Counted from the first letter of the stretch, positions 15,375-23,436 are shown. The stretch is DNA of 27,512 nt from an uncultured Alphaproteobacteria bacterium (GCA_946611025.1 CAMOCR010000002.1:1-27512), one strand, 5' to 3'. Notes: a model not told the origin generated them from the sequence alone. A program made the numbers and translations.

Positions 15375-15528
15375 TTGTGTTCTCCATTATATTTATTGTT
15401 TTGATAATTTGTTCGCGGGCGCTGGTGGCATTGCGCGAATCACATTTAATATTCGCAACATGTGCACCAACAAAATAAGATAAAAAAATTACGGCACCAC
15501 CCAGTGCCGCACAATAAATTCGCAACAT
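15301..15528 (-). CDS. Small membrane-anchored protein, inner-spanin-like (Rz-type)
   Basis: This is a 75-aa protein with an N-terminal membrane anchor (about 4-25) and a polar helical remainder outside the membrane. It ends VGDIRRILHEKYTIAE. The short N-anchored, periplasmic helical layout fits phage Rz-type inner spanins, and its 3' end encodes the start of the overlapping lipoprotein in a different frame. Only a weak AAAGTG-like ribosome site is seen, so translation may depend on the gene upstream, which ends 15 nt before. No holin or endolysin gene is adjacent. It could be a remnant or domesticated lysis module. Confidence 0.6.
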   Translation of the reverse strand: MLRIYCAALGGAVIFLSYFVGAHVANIKCDSRNATSAREQIIKTINIMENTNASVLHTGVGDIRRILHEKYTIAE

Positions 15529-15543
15529 TTTATTACACTTTAT

Positions 15544-15798
15544 TTATTCAATCCAAATCTTTACATCATTTGATGAATACAAAGTGCCATCTGATTTGTT
15601 AAACTTGATAACGTCAACTGATAATTGTGTTGGTTTGCCGTCATCGCCGATAAAGTTCACCCCTTCTGTTGAAATCGTAATATTTTCAACATCACGCGTT
15701 GCACTTGGTTTGTGAACAATGCGCAACACAACCGCAACAACTGCAACAATCAAAGCGGCAAAAATTATGATTTTTTTATAACTCATTGTTTTCACCAT
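15544..15798 (-). CDS. Small N-anchored protein, unknown
   Basis: This is an 84-aa protein with a short basic N-terminus, one hydrophobic helix (about 9-25) and a polar beta-rich remainder that ends DVKIWIE. I do not recognise it. The ATG at 15798 follows the -10 box by 8 nt and would be near leaderless. A second ATG at 15786, with GGTGA before it, is an alternative start (80 aa). The -10 box is enclosed by a perfect 10-bp palindrome. It is first of three closely spaced genes with the two spanin-like ones. The ending VKIWIE resembles VLVWVE of the next upstream gene, which hints at related tail-type proteins. Confidence 0.6.
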   Translation of the reverse strand: MVKTMSYKKIIIFAALIVAVVAVVLRIVHKPSATRDVENITISTEGVNFIGDDGKPTQLSVDVIKFNKSDGTLYSSNDVKIWIE

Positions 15799-15834
15799 AT
15801 ATGTGTATTATACCACATATATGACAATAAACAA
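15796..15834 (-). promoter_or_regulatory. Promoter inside a perfect palindrome (operator candidate)
   Basis: CATATATGTG (15796-15805) and CACATATATG (15814-15823) form a perfect 10-bp inverted repeat with 8 nt between. The spacer holds most of the minus-strand TATAAT (15812-15807), preceded by TGG. A weak TTGTTT lies at 15834-15829. A repressor bound here would block the promoter. Confidence 0.6.
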
Positions 15835-15856
15835 ATTGTTATACGATTTTTTTTGA

Positions 15857-16117
15857 TTATTCGACCCAGACCAACACACGCGTATTATCAACCGTTGTTG
15901 TTGGGCGACCATACGCAATTGAATCAAAACGCACATCATCGCCGGCGGCGATTGTATCAGTCGCCGCACCAACCGGCAACCGTGCAACATCAACCGTACC
16001 CGAACTTAAATTATCGGCATTTGATGCAAAATCCGCCGATGCAATATCCGCAAACGCCATTGGTGTTGCCATGACAATCAAACAAAAACAAGCAAACTTT
16101 ACCCAAAATTTGAACAA
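15857..16117 (-). CDS. Small exported protein with tail-fibre-like motif
   Basis: This is an exported protein of about 86 aa. The start is uncertain. A TTG at 16117 with AGGGG about 8 nt before it fits the promoter position, whereas a GTG at 16138 lies only 4 nt after the -10 box. The signal peptide has a hydrophobic core and ends PMAFA. The mature part contains GTVDVARLPVGAATDTIAAG followed by DDVRF. That pattern resembles the ends of phage tail-fibre or similar surface proteins (LPVG...VAAGDDxRF), and the protein ends VLVWVE. It may be a fragment or a small free-standing version. The role is unknown. Confidence 0.5.
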   Translation of the reverse strand: MFKFWVKFACFCLIVMATPMAFADIASADFASNADNLSSGTVDVARLPVGAATDTIAAGDDVRFDSIAYGRPTTTVDNTRVLVWVE

Positions 16118-16123
16118 CTCTCT

Positions 16124-16164
16124 GCCCCTAAAATTCACGAATATTATATCATAAATTTAGGGGC
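16124..16164. promoter_or_regulatory. Inverted repeat around an extended -10 promoter
   Basis: GCCCCTAAAATT (16124-16135) and AATTTAGGGGC (16154-16164) are inverted copies with one extra A. Between them lies minus-strand TGA-TATAAT (16151-16143). Read as RNA from rho, the same sequence folds into a long hairpin that could serve as the rho terminator. It may thus be an operator, a terminator, or both. Confidence 0.55.
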
Positions 16165-16175
16165 AAAAAAAGCGA

Positions 16176-17444
16176 TTATTGATTCATTGAACCAAAGAAA
16201 TCATCATTTGTTTTCGTCAAACGCAATTTATCCAACAAGAATTCCATTGCTTCCAAAGTTCCCATTGGATTGATAATACGACGCAAGACATACATTTTCG
16301 ATAATGTTTCTTTGCCAACCAACAAATCTTCTTTGCGGGTACCCGACTTTGTGATATCAATTGCCGGATATACTCGCTTGTCTGACAGTTTGCGATCCAA
16401 TATAATTTCGCTGTTGCCGGTTCCCTTGAATTCTTCGAAAATAACCTCGTCCATCTTGGAACCCGTATCAACCAATGCGGTCGCGATAATTGTCAGCGAA
16501 CCACCCCCTTCGATATTACGGGCGGCACCAAAGAAACGTTTTGGACGCTGCAACGCATACGCGTCAACACCACCGGTTAAAACCTTGCCGCTGGACGGGA
16601 CACATGTATTATATGCACGCCCCAAACGTGTAATTGAATCCAGCAAAATCACAACATCTTGACCGGCTTCGACCAAGCGTTTTGCCTTTTCAATAACCAT
16701 TTCGGCAACCTGAATATGACGTGTCGCCGGTTCATCAAATGTTGATGAAATAACTTCGCCCTTAACACTGCGCTGCATGTCGGTCACTTCTTCGGGACGT
16801 TCGTCAATCAACAGAACAATTAATTTAACATCTGGATAATTTGTTGCGATTGAATGCGCAATGTTTTGCAGCATAACTGTCTTACCGGTACGCGGTGGTG
16901 CAACAATCAGCGAACGTTGCCCCTTGCCCGTTGGGGAAATCAAATCGATAACACGGGCAGACAAACTGCGCCCTTTGTCTTTGTCATCGACAACCTCCAT
17001 TTTCAGCATTTCATCTGGATACAACGGTGTCATGTCGTCAAAAGACACACGATGACGCAATTTTTCCGGATCGCCACCGTTCACACGTTCGATTGTTTCC
17101 AGCGCGAAATAACGTTCTGATTCGTTTTGTGGCGCCTGAATTTGCCCTTCGATATAATCGCCGGTTTTCAAACCATATTTTTTAATCAGGTTTGGCGACA
17201 CATACAAATCGTCTGGCCCCGCCAGGTAATTTGATTCTGGGGCGCGCAGAAAACCAAACCCATCCTGCATGCGTTCCAGCACACCATCACCAATAAGTGT
17301 GATTTTTTTATCTGCCGCATAAACACGCATAACCGCGAAACGCAATTGTTGCACGTTCAGTTGTGACGGGTTTTCAATTCCCATATCTTCCGCCATTTTC
17401 AGCAGTTGCTGTGGCGATTTTGCCTTTAATTCATTTATATGCAT
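16176..17444 (-). CDS. rho: Transcription termination factor Rho
   Basis: Rho is the hexameric RNA helicase that ends transcription of untranslated RNA. The 422-aa length is standard. The N-terminal helical Rho-N part (1-45) leads into the RNA-binding cold-shock-like domain with GFGFLR (62-67). The ATPase follows: Walker A APPRTGKT (182-189), [11 protein letters not shown] (211-221), Walker B VILLD (265-269) and the [10 protein letters not shown] stretch (270-279). AAAGGAT precedes the ATG. The leader of about 60 nt contains a small GTGCG/CGCAC hairpin (17485-17474). Rho genes are often autoregulated through their leader, but nothing here proves it. A TTGACT-17-TATAAT promoter lies upstream. 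Confidence 0.97.
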   Translation of the reverse strand: MHINELKAKSPQQLLKMAEDMGIENPSQLNVQQLRFAVMRVYAADKKITLIGDGVLERMQDGFGFLRAPESNYLAGPDDLYVSPNLIKKYGLKTGDYIEGQIQAPQNESERYFALETIERVNGGDPEKLRHRVSFDDMTPLYPDEMLKMEVVDDKDKGRSLSARVIDLISPTGKGQRSLIVAPPRTGKTVMLQNIAHSIATNYPDVKLIVLLIDERPEEVTDMQRSVKGEVISSTFDEPATRHIQVAEMVIEKAKRLVEAGQDVVILLDSITRLGRAYNTCVPSSGKVLTGGVDAYALQRPKRFFGAARNIEGGGSLTIIATALVDTGSKMDEVIFEEFKGTGNSEIILDRKLSDKRVYPAIDITKSGTRKEDLLVGKETLSKMYVLRRIINPMGTLEAMEFLLDKLRLTKTNDDFFGSMNQ

Positions 17445-17509
17445 AAATAATCCTTTTGGAAAACGGGTTTTATGTGCGAACGCACCCCGCTGGTTTCTAA
17501 GATGAAGGT

Positions 17510-17538
17510 ATTATAATACAAATTGACAAAAAAGTCAA
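17510..17538 (-). promoter_or_regulatory. Promoter of rho
   Basis: TTGACT (17538-17533) and TATAAT (17515-17510) are 17 nt apart on the minus strand. The -35 is part of a palindrome TTGAC-N6-GTCAA at 17523-17538. Confidence 0.75.
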
Positions 17539-17575
17539 GGTTTCGAATCGCCCCCCGCTTTTTTTCTTGATTTTA

Positions 17576-17605
17576 TTGCTTTTTTTTGCTCGAATTTTAT
17601 ATATA
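17576..17605 (+). promoter_or_regulatory. Likely promoter of ssb
   Basis: TTGCTT at 17576-17581 is followed by overlapping TATATA boxes at 17598-17605 (spacer 16 or 18 nt). The surrounding DNA is T-rich, so the exact boxes are uncertain. Confidence 0.4.
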
Positions 17606-17632
17606 AGCAAGAACTAACCGAAAGGAAAGACA

Positions 17633-18091
17633 ATGGCAGGCAGCATAAATAAAGTAATATTGGTTGGTAACGTGGGTCAAGACCCACAAATTCGCACAAT
17701 GCAAAGCGGACAAAAGGTGGTCAGTTTTTCACTGGCGACATCTGATCGTTGGCGCGACCGCGCAACCGGCGAACAAAAAGAACAAACCGAATGGCACCGC
17801 GTTGTTGTGTTTAATCCAAACCTGGTTGATGTTGCCGAACGCATGTTGCAAAAGGGAACAAAATTGTACCTGGAGGGTGCATTGCGCACACGCAAATGGC
17901 AAAATCAGGCGGGTGTTGATACATATACAACCGAAGTCGTTTTGAACCCATATGCGGGTCAAATGGTTATCTTAAGTGGTGCCAAGGCAATGGACGGCAA
18001 CGCCGGCGGCGAATATGGTCAACCGGCAACACCGGCACAGCCACGCGAAGAAATCACACCATCACAAATCGATGACGACATTCCATTTTAA
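17633..18091 (+). CDS. ssb: Single-stranded DNA-binding protein
   Basis: SSB coats single-stranded DNA in replication, recombination and repair and recruits partner proteins through its tail. The 152-aa protein has the OB fold (about 4-108), with SINKVILVGNVGQDPQIR at the start, WHRVVVFN in the middle and the LYLEGALRTRKWQ stretch. A short Gly/Pro/Gln linker follows, and the acidic tip DDDIPF is the standard partner-binding end. AAAGGAAAG lies before the ATG. It is single-gene, divergent from rho, with a terminator shared with carD. Confidence 0.97.
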   Translation: MAGSINKVILVGNVGQDPQIRTMQSGQKVVSFSLATSDRWRDRATGEQKEQTEWHRVVVFNPNLVDVAERMLQKGTKLYLEGALRTRKWQNQAGVDTYTTEVVLNPYAGQMVILSGAKAMDGNAGGEYGQPATPAQPREEITPSQIDDDIPF

Positions 18092-18110
18092 TGTGTGAAT
18101 AGAAACATAA

Positions 18111-18140
18111 AAAAACACCGCCCAAACAGGCGGTGTTTTA
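18111..18140. terminator. Bidirectional terminator
   Basis: ACACCGCC (18115-18122) pairs with GGCGGTGT (18129-18136), with A-rich left flank and T-run right. It serves ssb and the convergent carD. Confidence 0.85.
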
Positions 18141-18156
18141 ATTGAATAACGCAGAA

Positions 18157-18726
18157 CTATGATTCGTTTTCGTCTGGTTCTTCGTCTTCTTCGTCATCAT
18201 CATCGGCGGCGTTCAGGTCGATTTCCTTTGGCACGCCTAAAATATCTTCGATTTTTTCAGATGCCGCTTCTAAATCCATTTTGTGCAAGACCGCAAATTC
18301 CTGGGCCATGCGTTCCAACGCGCGCAAATATAATTGACGCGCCGAAAATGTCATTGTGTCACTGGCACTGCGGCGTTGCAGGTCACGAACAACCTCTGCC
18401 AATTTCATGGGGTCGCCCGAATTTATGTTTTCTTCGTATTGCTGTGCGCGGCGCGCCCAAATCATACGCTTGGCACCCGCCTTGCCCTTGGCTGATGCGA
18501 TTGCTTCGTCCATCTTTTTTGCCGATGTCAATGGTCGCAACCCCGAAATTTCCGCACGTTCAACGGGAACACGCAATGTCATATGGTTGCGTTCAAATTC
18601 AATCACCAGCATTTTTATCTTTTGTCCGGCAATTGTTTGTTCTTCGATACGCGACAGTTTTCCAACACCCTGGGTTGGATAAACAACGAATTGCCCTGTT
18701 TTAAAATCTAACTTTTTACTTGGCAT
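18157..18726 (-). CDS. carD: CarD/CdnL-type RNA polymerase-binding regulator
   Basis: CarD/CdnL proteins bind the RNA polymerase beta subunit and stabilise open complexes, notably at rRNA promoters. They are widespread in alphaproteobacteria. The 189-aa protein has the N-terminal interaction domain (about 7-65) with FVVYPTQGVGKLSRIEE and LVIEFERNHMTLRVPV. A helical DNA-contacting domain (about 70-165) contains a WARRAQQYEENINSGD stretch. The tail is a very acidic run of Asp and Glu (about 173-189), longer than I would expect. AAAGGTG precedes the ATG and a TGC-TATAAT promoter lies upstream. Confidence 0.92.
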   Translation of the reverse strand: MPSKKLDFKTGQFVVYPTQGVGKLSRIEEQTIAGQKIKMLVIEFERNHMTLRVPVERAEISGLRPLTSAKKMDEAIASAKGKAGAKRMIWARRAQQYEENINSGDPMKLAEVVRDLQRRSASDTMTFSARQLYLRALERMAQEFAVLHKMDLEAASEKIEDILGVPKEIDLNAADDDDEEDEEPDENES

Positions 18727-18769
18727 AAATTACACCTTTTGCACGTTGTTCATTCTCCCTGTCCAGAAT

Positions 18770-18778
18770 ATTATAGCA
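18770..18778 (-). promoter_or_regulatory. Extended -10 promoter of carD
   Basis: TGC-TATAAT is read on the minus strand at 18778-18770. The -35 region is weak. Confidence 0.6.
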
Positions 18779-18825
18779 CAAAAAACCAGAAAAACAAATG
18801 TTTGACGAAAAAATATAATAACACA

Positions 18826-19380
18826 TTAACGGCGACGGATTGTACCCGTACGACGCATGCTGGACGCACGCGATGCGCCCGATGTTCCCGTTTTTATCGT
18901 GCAAACCCATTCATTGTCTTGCAGAATTGCAACCTGGCCATCGGCACATTCAGGCTTTTCCAAGCGCCACGCAAAGCAGCCCGACTTTTGATACGATGTA
19001 TATGTTGTGTTATCGCCACCACGTGTATAACGACCCAAATCGGGGTTCCATTCGCCCGCCGGTTCCCCCGCACACCATTTACGCGCACCAAAGCACACAA
19101 TTGACGGTGCAAAACCAGATTCACCCGAATAACCCATTAATTCATTTGCCACATCTGTCGCAACATAGCCATTTGCCGCACGGTTGCCCGCCCCCATGGG
19201 CGCCCCCGTTTCCAAATCATGACACCACAATTTTTGGCATTCCATTGCGGAAACCCCATCGATTTTTGCATGGTTTGTCAAAACATAGCCATCGCCACAT
19301 GAAAACGATGTTGCCGCAAACGCCGGCACACAGACCGCCAGCACAGACAAAACGAACAAAGAATAAAATAATTTTTTCAT
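18826..19380 (-). CDS. Secreted Cys-rich protein, unknown
   Basis: This is a 184-aa exported protein with signal peptide MKKLFYSLFVLSVLAVCVPAFA. The mature part has eight Cys (for example SFSCGDGY, MECQKLWCHD, SIVCFGARKWC, KSGCFAW, KPECADG, WVCTIK), pointing to four disulfides in the periplasm or outside. Gly, Asn and aromatic residues are frequent. The C-terminus is basic and Ser/Arg-rich, ending TGTIRRR. I do not recognise a family. GAGAGA precedes the ATG, and TTGGAA-17-TAAAAT lies at 19428-19400. It shares its secreted, Cys-rich character with the protein at 13357, but no clear sequence match is seen. Confidence 0.78.
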   Translation of the reverse strand: MKKLFYSLFVLSVLAVCVPAFAATSFSCGDGYVLTNHAKIDGVSAMECQKLWCHDLETGAPMGAGNRAANGYVATDVANELMGYSGESGFAPSIVCFGARKWCAGEPAGEWNPDLGRYTRGGDNTTYTSYQKSGCFAWRLEKPECADGQVAILQDNEWVCTIKTGTSGASRASSMRRTGTIRRR

Positions 19381-19399
19381 TGGTTCTCTCTTGCCATGT

Positions 19400-19428
19400 A
19401 TTTTACACGATTTTTACACAAATTCCAA
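19400..19428 (-). promoter_or_regulatory. Promoter of the secreted Cys-rich gene
   Basis: TTGGAA (19428-19423) and TAAAAT (19405-19400) are 17 nt apart on the minus strand, giving a short leader with GAGAGA. Confidence 0.6.
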
Positions 19429-19436
19429 ATGTTTTA

Positions 19437-19892
19437 TTATTGTCCCAGACCCGCCGGCGAAAAACGCCCAATATTGTTGAACAATTCTTCAATTGCGTTC
19501 AGTTCAATCGCCGCCGGAATTTCGGTTTCGCCCGCCGCCATTTTGACATTTTCCAAGTCGTCATCGTGCAGCACCCGAATCTTTTTCACCGCATTTCCAT
19601 TTACCCACGCCAACAACACCGTTTTGTCAGTAAATGTATGGGGCAATGGCCCGCGATAGTTTTCATCGGCACCATAATAAATCCAGACTTCATCCCCATA
19701 AATTGTCTTGGTTTGTGGCGCACCGATTTTATCCATCAATTGCGATGTCGTTTTTATTTCCGCAACATCATCGTCAATCGTCTTTGGGAAAACATACCCA
19801 CGATGTTTTGTCTGGAAAGTACACGCAGACAGCATGACCCCCAGCGCAATCACCAACATTTGAACTTTGAACTTTGAACTTTGAACTTTCAT
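19437..19892 (-). CDS. bamE: BamE/SmpA-type outer-membrane assembly lipoprotein
   Basis: BamE is a small lipoprotein of the BAM complex that inserts beta-barrels such as those encoded at 4976 and 7865. The 151-aa protein has a lipoprotein signal whose L-S-A-C box puts the lipidated Cys at residue 24. It is followed by RGYVFPKTIDDDVAEIKTTS and DKIGAPQTKTIYGDEVWIYY, the alphaproteobacterial BamE pattern. The start at 19892 has GAGGGA before it and lies 4 nt after the nifJ stop, so it is probably co-transcribed with nifJ. The n-region is encoded by four tandem 7-bp repeats of AAAGTTC, giving KVQSSKFKVQ. A slipped repeat would shift the frame at once. Confidence 0.85.
   Translation of the reverse strand: MKVQSSKFKVQMLVIALGVMLSACTFQTKHRGYVFPKTIDDDVAEIKTTSQLMDKIGAPQTKTIYGDEVWIYYGADENYRGPLPHTFTDKTVLLAWVNGNAVKKIRVLHDDDLENVKMAAGETEIPAAIELNAIEELFNNIGRFSPAGLGQ
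19862..19889. repeat. Four tandem 7-bp repeats in the bamE start
   Basis: GAACTTT is repeated four times without change on the plus strand (AAAGTTC on the coding strand), directly after the bamE start codon. Seven is not a multiple of three, so a change of copy number breaks the frame. Confidence 0.85.
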
Positions 19893-19896
19893 ATTT

Positions 19897-22800
19897 TTAT
19901 CCCTCACCATTTTCTTTGTTTTTTTGCACCGCAAAATTCGCAATATATTTTTTCAATTCGTCTTTGTACCGATTGTTTGCCTTGGCAGATTCTACCAATT
20001 TATCAAAATTCGGGTTAACCGCACGTGCCGCCCCAAAACGCGATTCTGTTTTCAAGAAATCTTCCAACGGCATTGGGTTATCAACCGATGAATCCATGGT
20101 CAATGGTGAATGCCCGTCCAGCGCAAGCCGCGGGTCAAAACGATACAATGGCCATGCGCCCGTATTCACCAACATTTGCTGATGTTCCACTCCGTTTTGC
20201 AATGCGAATCCATGCGCAATGCATGGCGCATATGCCAATATGATTGACGGGCCATTGAAAGATTCTGCCTCGCGGAATGCGCGTATCGCTTGGGCTTGAT
20301 TTGCACCCAACGCAATTTGCGCGACATATGCACCCGACATCATTGCAATCATACCCAAATCTTTTTTCGCGTGTTCCTTGCCGCCAATGGCAAACTTCAT
20401 TGACGCGCCAAACGGTGTTGATTTTGATTGCTGACCACCGGTGTTCGAATACCCTTCGGTATCAAGCACCAAGATATTCACATTTTCACCACTGTGCAAT
20501 ATGTGATCCAGACCACCATATCCAATATCATATGCCCAACCATCGCCGCCAATTATCCACACGGACTTATCAACAATTGCATCCAGCAAACTTTCCGCAG
20601 CACGTGCCAGTGGTGTTTTGTTTTTCGCCAGTTGTTTGCGCAACATTTCCACAGATTCACGCTGTTTTGCGATATCGTGTTCCGCGAAAATATCTTCGAC
20701 ATTTTCTGTCTTTAATTCAAACAGCAGCCCCTTTAACGCATCGCGCTGTTGATTTATTGCCAAACGCATGCCCAGCCCATATTCCGCATTATCTTCGAAC
20801 AACGAATTAGACCATGCCGGCCCACGACCGTTTGCATCGGTTGTCCATGGTGTTGTTGGCAGGTTTCCACCATAAATCGATGAACAGCCCGTTGCATTTG
20901 CAACGACCATGCGGTCGCCGAATAAATGCGCCAACATCTTAACATATGGTGTTTCACCACATCCCGCGCATGCCCCGGAAAATTCAAAATAATGTGGCAA
21001 CAATTCAATATGCTTTGGAATATTAAGGTTTAATTTTTCGCGTGGCACATCAGGCAATTTCACCGCCGCATCAAACGCCGCCTGATTTTCGTGCGCATCC
21101 GCCATTGGTTTTAATGCCAACGCATGCACCGGACAATTTTTCACACAAACATTACACCCCGTACAATCCGCCGGCGATATGTTCAATGTGTAATACATAT
21201 TCGCGCCCAGTTCTGGGGTCTTCATTGGAACAACAACTATTCCCGCCGCGCGCGCATCGGCAACTTGGGATTCAGTCAACGCCTTGATACGAATTGCCGC
21301 GTGCGGACACAGCATTGAACATTTGCCGCACTGGATACATTTTTCCAAATCGACCGTTGCAACATTTGCCGCAACGCCGCGCTTTTCATATTTTGCGGTG
21401 CCAACCGGATATTGCCCTGCCCCAAATTCACCATCCGTGCGGAACCGCGAAACCGGAATTGCATCGCCACGACCCGCCGCCATTTCGCCCAGTGTGCCGG
21501 CAATTTCCGCCGGTGCATCTGCGGTCATGGCTGGTGTATAATCTGGTGCAAAATTCGATGGCGATGATGGCAAATCATATTTCACCAAATATTTATCGGC
21601 ATTATCAACCGCCGCCCAGTTTGCCGCGACAATTTCCATACCTTTCTTTTTATATGTTTTTTCAATTGCCACCTTGGCAGATTGTGCCGCAACCGCCGGT
21701 TCAATTACATTTGTTAAACGGAAAAAGTTCAACATGATAAAGGTGTTTATACGATTACCCAACCCCAATTCCGCCGCGCCACGATTTGCATCCAAGAAAT
21801 AGACATTTGCGCGCAGCCGTATCAATTGTTCCTGGGCATCGCGCGGCAGGTTCGCAAATGCAACGTCTGGTGCCATACTGGTGTTAATCATAACCGTTCC
21901 GCCCGCCCGCAGACCATGAAAAACATCAAACCGCTGGGCAATCATGAAATTTGAAATGCTGATAAAATCGGCAACTTCGACCAGGTATTGACTGCGAATT
22001 GGTTGATTAGAAAAACGAATATGCGATTGGGTCAGCCCACCCGATTTTTTTGAATCATAAACCGCGTATGATTGTGGATATAAATCACTATTTTCACCAA
22101 CGATTTTTACAATATTTTTAACCGCGCCAACCGTTCCATCCGAACCGATTCCATATAAAACTGCCGTCTTGACATTGTCGTTTTCAATCGCAAACGCAGA
22201 ATCCGTCTTTAATGACAGCCCCGACAAATCATCATCGATTCCAACGGTAAAGTTATGGTGCAACGACCCACGCATCATGTTTTCATAAATCGCCTTGACA
22301 TCGCGCGGTTTGAATTCTTTGGACCCCAGACCATATCGCCCACCATAAACATTGCATTTGTCACCAATAATCGTCTTGATTATTGTGTACAATGGTTCAC
22401 CAATTGTGCCGGGTTCTTTGGTTCGATCTAGCACAGCGATATTTTCAACCGTCTTGGGCAATATTTTCAAAAACGCATCGGTCGGGAACGGCTGGAATAA
22501 ATGAACACGAACCAAGCCCAACCCAGCGGGCAACTGTTCCAATGTTTCCGCAATTGTTTCACATGACGACCCCATGGAAACAATTACATGTTTGGCGTGT
22601 TTGTCGCCAACATATTCCACCGTTGCGTATTTACGCCCCGTAAGTGCTGCAAATTCATCCATAACCCCCTGCACGATTTCGGGCGTCTTGGCATACAGCG
22701 GGTTTGCCGCTTCGCGTGACTGGAAAAATACATCGGGATTTTGTGCCGTGCCGCGAATTGTTGGCTTTTCTGGTTTCATACCACGATTGCGATTTGCCGT

Positions 22801-23394
22801 CACCAAATCGTCTGGCAACAATTTACGCAGTGTTTCGTCATCAATACGTGTTAAACGCGATTCTTCGTGACTGGTGCGGAAACCATCAAAGAAATGAACA
22901 AACGGCACCCGCGCACGCAGTGTTGCCGCATGTGCAATTGCCGCCATATCATGTGCAGATTGAACATTATGGGATGATAACATTGCGAACCCAGTACCCC
23001 GCACCGACATAACATCACTATGATCACCAAAGATTGACAACGCATGTGTTGCCAGCGCACGTGCCGCAACATGCATAACGAACGGTGTCTGTTCGCCGGC
23101 AATTTTATACATGTTTGGAATCATCAACAGCAACCCTTGGGATGCCGTAAATGTTGTCGCCAACGCCCCCATTTGTAATGCGCCATGCATTGCGCCCGCC
23201 GCGCCCCCTTCGGATTGCATTTCAATTATTTGTGGAATTGCGCCCCAGATATTCTTTTTATGCTGGAACGACCATTCGTCCGCCAATTCACCCATTGTTG
23301 AACTGGGGGTAATTGGATAAATCGCCGCAAAATCAACACAACGATATGCAACATCTGCCGCCGCCCAGTTTCCATCAACAATTAAATTTGCCAT
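19897..23394 (-). CDS. nifJ: Pyruvate:ferredoxin (flavodoxin) oxidoreductase
   Basis: This enzyme oxidises pyruvate to acetyl-CoA and CO2 and reduces ferredoxin or flavodoxin. It uses thiamine diphosphate and iron-sulfur clusters and is usually oxygen-sensitive. The 1165-aa chain fuses all domains: the N-terminal pyrimidine-binding domain with YPITPSSTMGE (26-36), a transketolase-C-like part, and the gamma domain (about 410-580). Two 4Fe-4S motifs follow: CIQCGKCSMLC (686-696) and CTGCNVCVKNC (744-754). The thiamine-binding domain has GCGETPY (811-817), GDGWAYDIG (950-958) and DTEGYSNTGGQ (978-988). The ATG at 23394 with AAGGGA is preferred over a GTG 9 nt upstream. It is followed by bamE. 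Confidence 0.97.
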   Translation of the reverse strand: MANLIVDGNWAAADVAYRCVDFAAIYPITPSSTMGELADEWSFQHKKNIWGAIPQIIEMQSEGGAAGAMHGALQMGALATTFTASQGLLLMIPNMYKIAGEQTPFVMHVAARALATHALSIFGDHSDVMSVRGTGFAMLSSHNVQSAHDMAAIAHAATLRARVPFVHFFDGFRTSHEESRLTRIDDETLRKLLPDDLVTANRNRGMKPEKPTIRGTAQNPDVFFQSREAANPLYAKTPEIVQGVMDEFAALTGRKYATVEYVGDKHAKHVIVSMGSSCETIAETLEQLPAGLGLVRVHLFQPFPTDAFLKILPKTVENIAVLDRTKEPGTIGEPLYTIIKTIIGDKCNVYGGRYGLGSKEFKPRDVKAIYENMMRGSLHHNFTVGIDDDLSGLSLKTDSAFAIENDNVKTAVLYGIGSDGTVGAVKNIVKIVGENSDLYPQSYAVYDSKKSGGLTQSHIRFSNQPIRSQYLVEVADFISISNFMIAQRFDVFHGLRAGGTVMINTSMAPDVAFANLPRDAQEQLIRLRANVYFLDANRGAAELGLGNRINTFIMLNFFRLTNVIEPAVAAQSAKVAIEKTYKKKGMEIVAANWAAVDNADKYLVKYDLPSSPSNFAPDYTPAMTADAPAEIAGTLGEMAAGRGDAIPVSRFRTDGEFGAGQYPVGTAKYEKRGVAANVATVDLEKCIQCGKCSMLCPHAAIRIKALTESQVADARAAGIVVVPMKTPELGANMYYTLNISPADCTGCNVCVKNCPVHALALKPMADAHENQAAFDAAVKLPDVPREKLNLNIPKHIELLPHYFEFSGACAGCGETPYVKMLAHLFGDRMVVANATGCSSIYGGNLPTTPWTTDANGRGPAWSNSLFEDNAEYGLGMRLAINQQRDALKGLLFELKTENVEDIFAEHDIAKQRESVEMLRKQLAKNKTPLARAAESLLDAIVDKSVWIIGGDGWAYDIGYGGLDHILHSGENVNILVLDTEGYSNTGGQQSKSTPFGASMKFAIGGKEHAKKDLGMIAMMSGAYVAQIALGANQAQAIRAFREAESFNGPSIILAYAPCIAHGFALQNGVEHQQMLVNTGAWPLYRFDPRLALDGHSPLTMDSSVDNPMPLEDFLKTESRFGAARAVNPNFDKLVESAKANNRYKDELKKYIANFAVQKNKENGEG

Positions 23395-23436
23395 AATGCA
23401 CACTTCCCTTTTATATTAAAATTTTCGTCATGTGAA

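Noticed and set aside
18840..19877. A 345-aa open frame on the plus strand
   Set aside because: It spans two minus-strand genes that have a signal peptide, lipobox, ribosome sites and a promoter. Its own product is Pro/His-rich with no motif, typical of a shadow frame.
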